Shown: one piece after another, positions 11,555 to 24,154 of the stretch
Numbering within the stretch: position 1 is the stretch's first letter
Layout of the letters: every line of letters starts with the position of its first letter
Source of the DNA: Paralithodes platypus
Taxonomy: Eukaryota; Arthropoda; Malacostraca; Decapoda; Lithodidae
Direction of reading: 5' to 3'
Assembly (NCBI GenBank): GCA_032716605.1
Contig: CM064571.1
Coordinates: 14,648,164-14,712,163, forward strand
DNA length: 64,000 bases
Notes under the pieces: model-generated
What the model saw: the letters and a program-made list of their open reading frames with translations, nothing else
What the model was told of the DNA's origin: nothing
The model's database searches: none
Translations under genes and position numbers: made by a program

Positions 11555-12282
11555 TGAACACGCTTAGTAAATTTAGATATATGACAAAACTTATTAAGAA
11601 CATAAGAAAATGGGAGTCTGCAAAAAGCCGATCGGCCCACACAAGGCAGATTCCTGTCACACCCAACCCCAATTACATAAAAACAAAGGTCATAAGATCG
11701 CGGTAAACTGCATATGACCATGCAGCCCACGTGAGGCAGCTCCCATTCACACCCAGCCCATATCACCCATATGGGAATCCAACTTATGCTTAAAGCTTTC
11801 AACTGTTTCTGAGCTAATTACTGTTCTGAGCAGTGCATTCCACATGTTAACAACTCTATTCCCAAACCAGTGATTTACTATATATTTCCTAAATCTAAAC
11901 TTATCTAACTTGAAACCATTTGAGCGGGTTATGTCACCGTTCTTTAGCTTTAATACCTCATCTATATCGCCCTTATTTATACCTTTTATCCATTTAAATA
12001 CCTCTATCATGTCTCCTCTACATCTTCGTCCTCTCTAGTGAGTGCAAGCCTAAGACTTTCAACCTCTCCTCATACGATAAATGTCTAATATTATGTATCT
12101 TTTTCGTCATTCTTCTTTGGACTGCCCCTAAAGGGTCGATATCCATTCTGTAAATAAGGGCACCAACACTGAACAGCATAGTCTAACTGAGGTCTTACTA
12201 GTTCTAAGTATAGTTTTAAGAAAACTTCAGCAGTCCTGTTACTAACACTCCTAGACACTCCTATTATTTTTGTTTTCTTCAT
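11555..12282 (-). pseudogene. CR1-like LINE 3' end, second copy, frameshifted
   Basis: This is the same C-terminal LINE relic as at 5270-5994, split into two frames by single-base insertions near 12030 and 12150 (63 and 87 residues). The first copy is open across the same points, so these indels are either allelic decay or sequence error. Confidence 0.75.
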
Positions 12283-12690
12283 AGTGTATCTACTTATTCT
12301 ACTAACTCATTCTACTCATAATGTATATTGTGGAATTTGCCCCATACGAAAGATTATCTGATCTCTTTTGCAGTGGTTCTCAAACTTGTTATAGCCTGAA
12401 ACCTATAAAATACCATTGAAGAGGTTCGTACCCCTGCTGTTGTCCACACACACACAGTAAGATTCTAGTTTGGCTTTCAATAGACACTTTTATTCAGCTT
12501 AGCAAGGACCTGTTCGAAATATCAGTTTGCAATTTGCTGCAATTCTCCATCTTGTGTGTGCAGGATTAGGTACTTTGTTTTCTCTCCCATTTCATGCTGC
12601 ACTTTTCATTTGATATCGCTTATGTATCTACCATATATCTATATGTATATATCTAAATATTGCAGTCATTCTCCATGTTACATAGTCTAT

Positions 12691-12900
12691 TCGCTGTAAG
12701 TAGGCGAGAAATCATGACCTCCATCCTCTGTAACTCAAAAAGGGCTAGAGCAAATTGGCTGTAGATTTCCACATCCATTCCTTGGCTGCTTCTTCCCAAA
12801 TGGTAGAAATATTAGCTCGATTACTCTAGTCGTTTTTGAGTTACAGAGATTAGAGGTTATGATTTATCGCCTCCTTACAGCGAATAGACTAAGAACCTCG
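12691..12900. mobile_element. Foldback element, second copy
   Basis: Same paired arms as 6395-6604. Confidence 0.65.
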
Positions 12901-13049
12901 AGGTCAAAAATAACATTGGTTTAGGAAAATATCGACTACATGGACAGAGCCGTTGCAGGATTTGTTATATAATTATCTTCATATATGTGAATACTGTATA
13001 TATATATATATACTTATACCCATCTGCATCTGAACGGCTATGCTGATGA

Positions 13050-13437
13050 TTAAGGGGGGTCACCTGCTTTTTTTTCATCTTTCTCTTCTTTTCTCTCTTT
13101 CTCTGACTTGTACCCATTTGGCCCCATACAGCCAACTGTTTTAAGATGTTTATCCCCATCCAGGTGTCGATATTTTCCTGGCGAGCGATAGCGAGCCAGC
13201 ATTGTATGGAGAAATCCGGCTTCGCCGGAGTTATTTTTCTATCGAAAAATGTAAAAATTTAGCTTGCTGTAAAACAAAAATATATATATGCTGGCTCGCT
13301 ACCGCTCGCCAGGAAAATATTGACACCTGGATGGGGTAAACGTCTTAAAACAGTAGGCTGAATGAGGCCGAATGGATACAAGCCAGGGAAAGAGAAAAGG
13401 AGAGAGAGATACAAAAAAGCGAGATGGGCTCCCTTAA
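13050..13437. mobile_element. TTAA MITE, family A, second copy
   Basis: 388 bp with TTAA at both ends, colinear with 6762-7149; a few substitutions in the core (GCGAGCGATAGCGAGCC restored). Confidence 0.8.
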
Positions 13438-13520
13438 TACATCTTCGGTTGGTAGTTACGTTAACCCTTTCAGTCCGATGTGGCCTTTGTGGTCTTGTAT
13501 TCTGTCTAACATGAGAGGAT

Positions 13521-16500
13521 TTATGCAGTTTATGACAGGTCCTATTTATGCAGTTTATGACAGGTCCTTTTTATGCAGTTTATGACAGGTCCTATTTATG
13601 CAGTTTATGACAGGTCCTATTTATGCAGTTTATGACAGGTCCTATTTATGCAGTTTATGACAGGTCCTATTTATGCAGTTTATGACAGGTCCTTTTTATG
13701 CAGTTTATGACAGGTCCTATTTATGCAGTTTATGACAGGTCCTATTTATGAAGTTTATGACAGGTCCTATTTATGCAGTTTATGACAGGACCTATTTATG
13801 CAGTTTATGACAGGTCGTATTTATGCAATTTATGACAGGTCATATTTATGCAGTTTATGACAGGTCCTATTTATGCAGTTTATGACAGGTCCTATTTATG
13901 CAGTTTATGACAGGTCCTATTTATGTAGTTTATGACAGGTCCTATTTATGCAGTTTATGACAGGTCCTATTTATGCAGTTTATGACAGGTCCTTTTTATG
14001 CAGTTTATGACAGGTCCTATTTGTGCAGTTTATGACAGGTCCTATTTATGCAGTTTATGACAGGTCCTATTTATGCAGTTTATGACAGGTCCTATTTGAT
14101 TAAGATGGTTTATGACAGGTCCTATTTATGCAGTTTATGACAGGTCCTATTTATGCAGTTTATGACAGGACCTATTTTATGCAGTTTATGACAGGTCATA
14201 TATATGCAGTTTATGACAGGTCCTATTTATGCAGTTTATGATAGGTCCTATGTATGCAGTTTATGACAGGTCCTATTTATGCAGTTTATGACAGGTCCTA
14301 TTTATGCAGTTTATGACAGGTCCTAGTTATGCAGTTTATGACAGGTCCTATGTATTCAGTTTATGACAGGTCCTATTTATGCAGTTTATGACAGGTCCTA
14401 TGTATTCAGTTTATGGCAGGTCCTATTTATGCAGTTTACGACAGGTCCTATTTATGCAGTTCATGACAGGTCCTATGTATGCAGTTTATGACAGGTCCTA
14501 TTTATGCAGTTTTATGACAGGTCCTTTTTATGCAGTTTATGATAGGTCCTATTTATGCAGTTTATGACAGGTCCTATTGATGCACTTTATGACAGGTCCT
14601 ATTTATGCACTTTATGACAGGTCCTTTTATGCAGTTTATGACAGGTCCTATTTATGCAGTTTATGACAGGTCCTATTTATGCAGTTTCTGACAGTTCCTA
14701 TCTATCGAGTTTATGACAGGTCCTATTTATGCAGTTTATGACAGGTCCTATTTATGCAGTTTATGACAGGTCCTATTTATGCAGTTTATGACAGGTCCTA
14801 TGTATGCAGTTTATGACAGGTCCTATTTATGCAGTTTATGACAGGTCCTATTTATGCAGTTTATGACAGGTCCTATTTATGCAGTTTATGACAGGTCCTA
14901 TTTATGCAGTTTATGACAGGTCCTATTTATGCAGTTTATGACAGGTCCTATATATGCAGTTTATGACAGGTCCTATTTATGCAGTTTATGACAGGTCCTT
15001 TTTATGCAGTTTATGACAGGTCCTATTTATGCAGTTTATGACAGGTCATATTTATGCAGTTTATGACAGGTCATATTTATGCAGTTTATGACAGGTCCTT
15101 TTTATGCAGTTTATGACAGGTCCTATTTATGCAGTTTATGACAGGTCCTATTAATGCAGTTTATGACAGGTCCTATTTATGCAGTTTATGACAGGTCCTA
15201 TTTATGCAGTTTATGACAGGTCCTATTTATGCAGTTTATGACAGGTCATATTTATGCAGTTTATGACAGGTCCTATTTATGCAGTTTATGACAGGTCCTA
15301 TTTATGCAGTTTATGATAGGTCCTATGTATGCAGTTTATGACAGGTCCTATTTATGCAGTTTATGACAGGTCCTATTAATGCAGTTTATGACAGGTCCTA
15401 TTTATGCAGTTTATGACAGGTCCTATGTATGCAGTTTATGACAGGTCCTATTTATGCAGTTTATGACAGGTCCTATGTATGCAGTTTATGACAGGTCCTA
15501 TTTATGCAGTTTATGACAGGTCCTTTTTATGCAGTTTATGACAGGTCCTATTTGTGCAGTTTATGACAGGTCCTACTTATGCAGTTTATGACAGGTCCTA
15601 TTTATGCAGTTTATGACAGGTCCTATTTGATTAAGATGGTTTATGACAGGTCCTATTTATGCAGTTTATGACAGGTCCTATTTATGCAGTTTATGACAGG
15701 ACCTATTTATGCAGTTTATGACAGGTCATATATATGCAGTTTATGACAGGTCTATTTATGCAGTTTATGATAGGTCCTATGTATGCAGTTTATGACAGGT
15801 CCTATTTATGCAGTTTATGACAGGTCCTATTTATGCAGTTTATGACAGGTCCTAGTTATGCAGTTTATGACAGGTCCTATGTATTCAGTTTATGACAGGT
15901 CCTATTTATGCAGTTTATGACAGGTCCTATGTATTCAGTTTATGGCAGGTCCTATTTATGCAGTTTACGACAGGTCCTATTTATGCAGTTCATGACAGGT
16001 CCTATGTATGCAGTTTATGACAGGTCCTATTTATGCAGTTTATGACAGGTCCTTTTTATGCAGTTTATGACAGGTCCTATTTATGCAGTTTATGACAGGT
16101 CCTATTGATGCACTTTATGACAGGTCCTATTTATGCAGTTTATGACAGGTCCTTTTTATGCAGTTTATGACAGGTCCTATTTATGCAGTTTATGACAGGT
16201 CCTATTTATGCAGTTTCTGACAGGTCCTATTTATGTAGTTTATGACAGGTCCTATTTATGCAGTTTATGACAGGTCCTATTTATGCAGTTTATGACAGGT
16301 CCTATTTATGCAGTTTATGACAGGTCCTATGTATGCAGTTTATGACAGGTCCTATTTATGCAGTTTATGACAGGTCCTATTTATGCAGTTTATGACAGGT
16401 CCTATTTATGCAGTTTATGACAGGTCCTATTTATGCAGTTTATGACAGGTCCTACTTATGCAGTTTATGACAGGTCCTATATATGCAGTTTATGACAGGT

Positions 16501-17962
16501 CCTATTTATGCAGTTTATGACAGGTCCTTTTTATGCAGTTTATGACAGGTCCTATTTATGCAGTTTATGACAGGTCATATTTATGCAGTTTATGACAGGT
16601 CATATTTATGCAGTTTATGACAGGTCCTTTTTATGCAGTTTATGACAGGTCCTATTTATGCAGTTTATGACAGGTCCTATTAATGCAGTTTATGACAGGT
16701 CCTATTTATGCAGTTTATGACAGGTCCTATTTATGCAGTTTATGACAGGTCCTATTTATGCAGTTTATGACAGGTCATATTTATGCAGTTTATGACAGGT
16801 CCTATTTATGCAGTTTATGACAGGTCCTATTTATGCAGTTTATGATAGGTCCTATGTATGCAGTTTATGACAGGTCCTATTTATGCAGTTTATGACAGGT
16901 CCTATTAATGCAGTTTATGACAGGTCCTATTTATGCAGTTTATGACATCCTATTTATGCAGTTTATGACAGGTCCTATTTATGCAGTTTATGACAGGTCC
17001 TATGTATGCAGTTTATGACAGGTCCTATTTATGCAGTTTATGACAGGTCCTATTTGATTAAGATGGTTTATGACAGGTCCTATTTATGCAGTTTATGACA
17101 GGTCCTATTTATGCAGTTTATGACAGGTCCTATTTATGCAGTTTATGACAGGTCCTATTTATGCAGTTTATGACAGGTCCTATTTATGTAGTTTATGACA
17201 GCTCCTATTTATGCAGTTTATGACAGGTCCTATGTATGCAGTTTATGACAGGTCCTATTTATGCAGTTTATGACAGGTCCTATTTATGCAGTTTATGACA
17301 GGTCCTATTTATGCAGTTTATGACAGGTCCTATTTATGCAGTTTATGACAGGTCCTATTTATGCAGTTTATGACAAGTCCTATTTATGCAGTTTATGACA
17401 GGTCCTATTTATGCAGTTTATGACAGGTCCTATTTATGCAGTTTATGACAGGTCCTATTTATGCAGTTTATGACAGGTCCTATTTATGCAGTTTATGACA
17501 GGTCCTATTTATGCAGTTTATGACAGGTCCTATGTATGCAGTTTATGACAGGTCCTATTTATGCAGTTTATGACAGGTCCTATTTATGCAGTTTATGACA
17601 GGTCCTATTTATGCAGTTTATGACAGGTCCTATTTATGCAGTTTATGACAGGTCCTATTTATGCAGTTTATGACAGGTCCTATTTATGCAGTTTATGACA
17701 GGTCCTATTTATGCAGTTTATGACAGCTCCTATTTATGCAGTTTATGACAGGTCCTATGTGTGCAGTTTATGACAGGTCCTATTTATGCAGTTTATGATA
17801 GGTCCTATTTATGCAGTTTATGACAGGTCCTATTTATGCAGTTTATGACAGGTCCTATTTATGCAGTTTATGACAGGTCCTATTTATGCAGTTTATGACA
17901 AGTCCTATTTATGCAGTTTATGACAGGTCCTATTTATGCAGTTCATGACAGGTCCTATGTGA
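13521..17962. repeat. 25-bp minisatellite array 2
   Basis: About 177 copies of the 25-bp unit containing TGCAGTTTATGACAGGTCC. The marker variant ATTTGATTAAGATGG occurs at 14094, 15625 and 17052, spaced 1531 and 1427 bp, with the same order of secondary variants behind it (TCATATATATG, GATAGGTCC, GTATTCAG, TTTACGACAG, GTTCATGAC). This is a higher-order repeat of about 57-61 monomers. The unit resembles ATATGCAGATTAAGAAGGAC inside the family C MITE at 18748. Confidence 0.9.
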
Positions 17963-18332
17963 TTAAGGGGGAATGGTTCACTTTTGGGCAGATTTTTAAA
18001 TTTATTTATTATTTTTGTTTAGTTTCCTCCCTAGACCTCCATCAAACATAAAAAAATATCCATCAGATCCCCCTTCTAGATTAATTTGTACATTTTTCGT
18101 TAGAAAATGTACCGGCCGAAGGCCGGTTACTCTTAAGATTACAGGCTCGCTATCGCTCGCCACGAAAATATCGACACCTAAATGGCACGAAAGGTCTTAA
18201 AATTGACAACGAAATGGGGCAAATGGTATTAAAATCGCCAAACTAATGGACCGAACGTCATAAAATCTGAAAACTATTGGGGGTAAACATGAGGAAGAAG
18301 GGTGACCAGAAAAACAGCCCATGTCCCCTTAA
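17963..18332. mobile_element. TTAA MITE, family B
   Basis: The 370-bp element starts TTAAGGGGGAATGG, ends CATGTCCCCTTAA and is bounded by TTAA. It has the core GGCTCGCTATCGCTCGCC and a GGCCGAAGGCCGG hairpin. It is non-coding and abuts the last unit of the 25-bp array. Confidence 0.8.
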
Positions 18333-18454
18333 GGTGGTTTATTGAGGCAGCATTCCCGTTTTCTGAGTCCTACAAATAGATTATAAGCCAAAGAAAACCG
18401 TCTAATGGTAACCAGAATATGACAACAATTTCGTGATCGTGCTGGAAAAGTTAA

Positions 18455-18747
18455 TATAAATTTACTTTTTCATGCTCAGAGGGTTGCCGTTTAGTATTCA
18501 GAAATAGAATGATGTTAATCTCATAATTACCTCTCCAAAAATAGCTTTAGGCCCACAAATCACTCAAAGACACCTGCAGAGGTTGAAGTAACTAAACTGA
18601 AGGTTTCTAAACACCCCTGATAGTCACAACGGTTTCTAAAGTATTCCTGAAACGCCGCAATCGCGTTCTGGTGCGCGAAATGGTTTTAAATAAGTGACAA
18701 CCGTTTTCCATTATTGATTAAAACCCCTTTGTTCCATTTTCTTGTTA
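18455..18747. other. Non-coding, no recognised feature
   Basis: No ORF, no tandem repeat and no clear inverted repeat seen. Confidence 0.35.
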
Positions 18748-18961
18748 TTAAATCCTTCAGCACCATGACGTCTTTTCACCTTTGATTTTGACTAAAATTA
18801 GATGTTTTATATGCAGATTAAGAAGGACCTATGTTACTAAGAGGGTTTGTTGAGATCGTATTTACCCCTTTGAGTCGCATGGGTAGATAACAAATTAAAC
18901 AAAATCGTCTAATGGTAACCAGAATATGATGAAAATGTCGTGTTGGTGGTGAAGGGGTTAA
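18748..18961. mobile_element. TTAA MITE, family C
   Basis: The 214-bp element runs from TTAAATCCTTCAGCACCATG to GGTGAAGGGGTTAA and contains the family C internal pair AGATGTTTTATATGCAG and AAAATCGTCTAATGG. It is bounded by TTAA and non-coding. Its 3' end is captured in the tandem repeat that follows. Confidence 0.7.
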
Positions 18962-19161
18962 ATGTCCTTTTATACCGAACACAATAACATTTAGGTGGTT
19001 GACGTAAAAATGTCGTGTTGGTAGTGAAGGGGTTAAATGTCCTATACCGAACACAATAACATTTAGGTGGTTGACGTAAAAATGTCGTGTTGGTGGTGAA
19101 GGGGTTAAATGTCCTTCTATACCGAACACAATAACATTTAGGTGGTTGACGTAAAAATGTA
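18932..19161. repeat. 72-74-bp tandem repeat, 3 copies, seeded at a MITE end
   Basis: Each unit contains the family C 3' end (GTGAAGGGGTTAA) followed by CCGAACACAATAACATTTAG. The long minus-strand reading frame here is a by-product of the repeat. Confidence 0.85.
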
Positions 19162-19258
19162 TCATTATTATATTAGGTTAAGTTGATAATTATTATGAAC
19201 TAATTTATACAATTTCGTATACACTCCTAACCAACACTTAGTTCATTCAGCAACAGAC

Positions 19259-19643
19259 TTAAGGGGAGGCAGTTGGTTTTTCGAGTCCTCCTCCTCCCTC
19301 ATGTTTAACCCTATTAGTTATGAGATTTCAAGACATTCGCCCCATTAGTTTGGCGATTTTCAGACCTTTTGCCCCATTTCTTTGCCAATATTAAGACCTT
19401 TCGTGCCATTTAGGTGTCGACCTTTTTCCTGGCGAGCGATAGCGAGCCTGTATTTGAAGAGGAATCGGCCTTCGGCCGGGACATTTTTCTACCGAAAAAT
19501 GTACAAATTTATATCAAAGGGGAGTCTTGTGGGTGTTTTTTTTAAAGCTTGATATAGGTTTAGAGAGCAAACTAAACCCGATTCTTAAACCATTGAGCCG
19601 AGCCAGTAAATTATGCTGCACAATACCGTCTGAGCTCCCTTAA
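19259..19643. mobile_element. TTAA MITE, family B
   Basis: The 385-bp element has TTAA at both ends and includes ATATCAAAGGGGAGTCTTGT near its centre as a single copy. A close relative of that segment is the unit amplified in the 4-kb array at 38243-42200. Confidence 0.8.
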
Positions 19644-19962
19644 TATTTACCACCGTAGGTGTTATGTTTGGGTCTGAGGCGCGTTTTATGAAAAGCCTAT
19701 AATACGGTAGCCTACTACACGACGACATGACATGAATATAGGAAAGGTGACACATGCACAAACAAATGATCACATAAATGTATCGAACCAAGGAAGGGAA
19801 CAGAGGAAGTAGTAGGGAGTGAGGAAGGGAGCTGGAGAAGGAGATACAGGCGTCGGGGCTTGACCAACATGAGTGGGTTGTATGTTTTTTAGTCTTGTTT
19901 CAGAGTAGCATGGACAAGACGAACACAGCAGCGGTACTATTAATCCTAACTTCTTTTAGCTT
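19644..19962. other. Non-coding, no recognised feature
   Basis: Mixed sequence without a supported ORF; a junction with the following LINE lies somewhere near 19960. Confidence 0.35.
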
Positions 19963-19989
19963 ATGTATATGTTCACATACAGTATTATG

Positions 19990-20553
19990 TTCTCTCCACT
20001 AACCAACTTTACTCCTAAACTGTCATCTCCAGACATCACCTTTTGCTCCCCAGAACTCGCCCCCACAACATCCTGGAGGGTGGTCAGAACCTTAGGTTCT
20101 GACCACCTCCCGATCATTATCACCACCAAAACCAGACTCACCCCAGCTAGCCACAAACACACATACACCAATTATAAAAGAGCTAACTGGGAAGCATTCA
20201 CAAATGAGACAGAACAACACTTCACAACTCTAAACAGCACACCCATCACTAACATCAACAATGTTGTACACATACTCAATAAAACTATCCAAAACGCTGA
20301 CAAAAAACACATTCCAAGAGGTAACAGGAAAAGACACAACCCCAACTTCACACCAGAAATTCAAAACCTCATCAGACAACGCGACATACTGAAACACTCC
20401 CCAGCACCCCACACACAAGACATCACACAACAAATTCAAGCACTCAACACCCAAACTAACAACAAAATACAAGAACAACAAAAACTAAATTGGAATAACT
20501 TCCTACAAACACTTGATCACAAAACAAACCCCAAAAACTCTACAAAACACTAA
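19990..20553 (+). pseudogene. LINE endonuclease C-terminus and linker
   Basis: The frame contains SPDITFCSP and LGSDHLPIII, the SDH motif that closes the EEP endonuclease domain of jockey-like LINEs, followed by a helical linker rich in Asn and Gln. It stops at 20553 where the RT continues in another frame. Confidence 0.75.
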
Positions 20554-21183
20554 ACAGCATCACACTTTCCAACAGCAACACAACACAATCACATGCTGCA
20601 ATCACAACAACAGACTCTACTCCTTCATGTAAACAACAAGCAAACACTCTCATCAATCACTTTTCACATGTCAGCCACCTAAAACCTCACAAAGACGACC
20701 GACGTGTCATCCGACGTAAGAGACAATTCCCCACAGACCCTGACTATACACCCTTCACCAATCACCAGACAAAGCATATCATCAACAATCTCAAGCACTC
20801 ACCCGCCTGTGGCCTAGACAACATAAGCAACATACACCTCAGACACCTGGGACCACAAGGCATACAAGCACTCACTAACATATCAAACTACAGCTATTCA
20901 CACAACACAATACCAGACATTTGGAAGCATGGTATCATCATCACATTCCCCAAACCCAACAAAGACCCAACGCTACCCTCCTCGCACCGCCCCATCACAC
21001 TTCTTTGCTCCCCCTCCAAAGTCATGGAACGCCTAGTATTACAACTAATTACACCTGACCTACCCCTAGCTCCAACACAACATGGCTTTAGGCCACTGCA
21101 CTCCACAAACACTCTTCTTACAGACCTTACACAAGAGCTTTCGACGGCATCAACTCAGCTAGACCACCACACAGATCACTATT
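20554..21183 (+). pseudogene. LINE reverse transcriptase, first half
   Basis: This open stretch has no Met start. It contains the usual RT entry signatures (KHSPACGLDNI, IIITFPKPNKDPTLPSSHRP and QHGFRPLHST). The catalytic motif A LDISKAFDAI appears right after in a shifted frame (about 21195-21225), so a frameshift lies near 21170. Confidence 0.75.
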
Positions 21184-21259
21184 AGCCACACTCGACATTA
21201 GTAAAGCCTTCGATGCCATCCCCCGCCACAACCTAACAAACAAAATCTACAACACAAAC

Positions 21260-22333
21260 ATGCACAACAACACAAAAAGGTGGCTGGCCAACTTCCTAGC
21301 AGGCAGATGTGCACACGTATCGTTTGCCGGTCAGTCATCTAAAATCAGAAACTTTCCAAACGGAGTCCCACAAGGATCCGTCCTATCGCCCGCACTCTTC
21401 AATCTGTACATGCACGATATAACTACACCCAATACGCCCCAAATAAACTTAGCCTCCTATGCAGATGACATAACACTCACATGCACACACCATGACCCAA
21501 AAAGAGCAACAGATCTCCTTCAACCCTATCTCAACACACTACATGGTTGGTGCACTACAAACAGACTTAATCTAGCCCCAGCCAAATCCACCGCAACCCT
21601 GCTCACAAGTTGGACAGGAGAACACGAATACATCCCTCAACTCACCATAAACAACACACCCCTAACACATACACACACACCCAAAATCCTAGGAGTAACA
21701 TATGATACTCATATGACATTCAAACAGCACACCACAAACATTAAAAAGAAACTGACACCCAGACTTAACGCCCTCAGGTCACTTGCTCACACAAAATTTG
21801 GACACAACAAAGAAACTACCACCACAGTATATAAACAATACATAAGATCAGTGATGGAATACGCAAGCCCAGCCTGGGCTTCTAACCTAGCTGAAACACA
21901 TCATAAGACCTTACAGACTATTCAAAACAAAGCCCTGAAGATCATTACAGGCTGCACAGCTACTTCACCCACAGATCACCTACATCAAGAAACCAAAATC
22001 CTCAAAGTCAAAGACCATCTGGACATGAGAGGCACTCAATTCCTGGCAGCAGCCTCCACGAACCAAGACCACCCACTAAACTACATGGCAACACACCCAC
22101 AGACACCAAGAAATATCAAAACAACACCCAGCACACGGTATCACACACAATTATTGTCCTCTCTCCCTCCTGCCCACCCCGAACCAACTTCCAGAAGCAC
22201 ATCCATACTCATATCTCTCACCGATCCATCCACTCACTCACAGACAACACGCAGCTGCATGCACGACCTTCCGAAATCCATCCTTCCGAATCCTCCCTTC
22301 CTCTCGAGGACAGAGTCCACCTGGCCAGGCTGA
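21260..22333 (+). pseudogene. LINE reverse transcriptase, catalytic half
   Basis: 357 residues open. Motifs NGVPQGSVLSP (about 33-43) and SYADDITL (about 66-73, catalytic ADD) are intact, followed by the thumb and a long Thr/His-rich tail. The true C-terminus, LRCGHHPALL...CPGCN...H...C, continues to 22571 in another frame. Codon use is strongly A/C-rich, unlike the neighbouring elements. Confidence 0.85.
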
Positions 22334-22621
22334 GATGCGGACACCATCCAGCTCTCCTGAGCTATCAGAAGAGACTGGATGACTCCGTTGTCGACGCCTG
22401 CCCGGGATGTAACACAGCACCCCATACCATTAAACACATCATAGAAGACTGCATTTCACACAACCACTTACGACAACAACACAATCTACACTCAATGAGA
22501 GCTCTGTGGGAAAGCCCGATCGTGGCCATGGCCTTTCTCAGGGACTCGGGGCTGTTCGGCCAGGCAGCTTAGGGAACAACAACAACAACAACAACTCCTA
22601 AACTCGATTAATGAAATTAAC

Positions 22622-22700
22622 AAACACATGTGGCAGTCCGGGGATTCGAACCCAGGACGCTCACACCGAAAATCAACACACTTATGCATTGCACCACGAA
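22622..22700 (-). repeat. tRNA-like (SINE head) sequence
   Basis: The minus strand has an A-box-like TGGTGCAATGC and a perfect B box GGTTCGAATCC within 72 nt, the Pol III promoter layout. T-stem pairing is 4 of 5; acceptor pairing is absent. It follows the LINE tail directly. A SINE or tRNA relic rather than a working tRNA. Confidence 0.45.
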
Positions 22701-22861
22701 GACAGTTAAAGAATGTTGCACAAGCCTAAGATTTATTATGCAGTTTCGAATCCTGCATACCAATCTTAGCATGTACAATATCCCAACTGCACTATCGGAG
22801 GCTATGAATAAAAAACGCACACACACACACAATACGGCTAGTGAGTCGTGACTGAATTACT

Positions 22862-23297
<436 letters not shown>

Positions 23298-23547
23298 GTA
23301 ATGTTATGCCCTTGTGGATGGATGTTATATAATTATATTTACATCGTCTGTCTATCGTATTATAACGCAATATTGGAAGCTTAACGGACACATTTCCGTC
23401 AATGTTACTGAAGATTCAAATATAACAATCTGGACACTAATGAAACAATTGTTGTGTAAAATAAAGTTTCATAGAAAATGGGCATATAAACAAGTCTTCT
23501 TGGGTCCTTGGCTGTAGAACTTGTAGAAATATAGAAAAGCACCAAGA

Positions 23548-23675
23548 CCCCCCTCCCCCACCCCCCCACACACACTCACACAAGGTAAACGTCGCGTACA
23601 CCCAGTACACATGCACGCGAACGCACATACAGGCGACTGTCCTGCACACGCACACACACACACACACACACACAG
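23548..23675. repeat. C-rich and (CA)n microsatellite
   Basis: CCCCCCTCCCCCACCCCCCC followed by CA-rich sequence and a (CA)n run. Minus-strand frames here are low-complexity Cys/Val. Confidence 0.85.
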
Positions 23676-23727
23676 AACAGCTGATTATGTAATATAATCT
23701 ACATGTGGGCTATGAGGATGAAGACAA

Positions 23728-23878
23728 TTAAAGGAGCCCACCTTTCTTTTTTTCTCTCTCTCTCCCTCTCTCTTTGGCTTGTATCCATTCGGCCCCATTT
23801 AGCCTACTGTATTAAGACGTTTACCCCCATCCGGGTGTCAATATTTTCCTGGCAGCAGTAGCGAGCCAGTATATATAT

Positions 23879-23909
<31 letters not shown>

Positions 23910-24136
23910 TATTTTTTTTACAGCAAGCTAAATTTGTACATTTTTCGATAGAACAATGTTTCCGGCGAAGCCGGATTTCTCCATACAATGATGGCTCGCT
24001 ATCGCTCGCCAGGAAGATATCGACACCTGGATGGGGATAAACGTCTTAAAACAGTTGGCTGAATATAGCCAAATGGATACAAGCCAAAGAAAGAGAGAAA
24101 AGGAGAGAAAAAGAAAAAAAAAAGGTGACCCCCTTA
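23728..24136. mobile_element. TTAA MITE, family A, inverted orientation
   Basis: Starts TTAAAGGAGCCCACC at 23728 and ends GGTGACCCCCTTAT, so the right TTAA is mutated to TTAT. It carries the core GGCTCGCTATCGCTCGCC, with a (TA)n expansion at the centre (23870-23910). Confidence 0.75.
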
Positions 24137-24154
24137 TTATCATGACCATCAGCC

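Larger units (their letters stand above)
13461..18454. mobile_element. Family C MITE split by a 25-bp array and a family B MITE
   Basis: The left end TTAACCCTTTCAGTCCGATG (13461) and the right stretch at 18395-18454 (CCGTCTAATGGTAACCAG through to GGAAAAGTTAA) match the two ends of family C elements seen intact at 18748-18961 and 47927-48142. Between them lie the 25-bp minisatellite and a complete family B MITE. I infer one family C element that was inflated by tandem growth and hit by a later insertion. The match at the left end is short. Confidence 0.5.
19963..22573 (+). mobile_element. Jockey-type LINE, 5'-truncated and frameshifted
   Basis: The element carries, in order, the end of an apurinic-type endonuclease domain, a linker, the RT and a C-terminal Cys/His motif. 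It ends with the stop in GGCAGCTTAGGG followed by a short (CAA)n tail at 22577-22594. At least three frame changes (near 20550, 21170 and 22300) break ORF2. A related 3' end with the same CAA-type tail lies at 52850-53147. Confidence 0.85.

Noticed and set aside
18818..19165. 115-residue minus-strand repeat protein
   Set aside because: Created by the 72-74-bp triplication of a MITE end.
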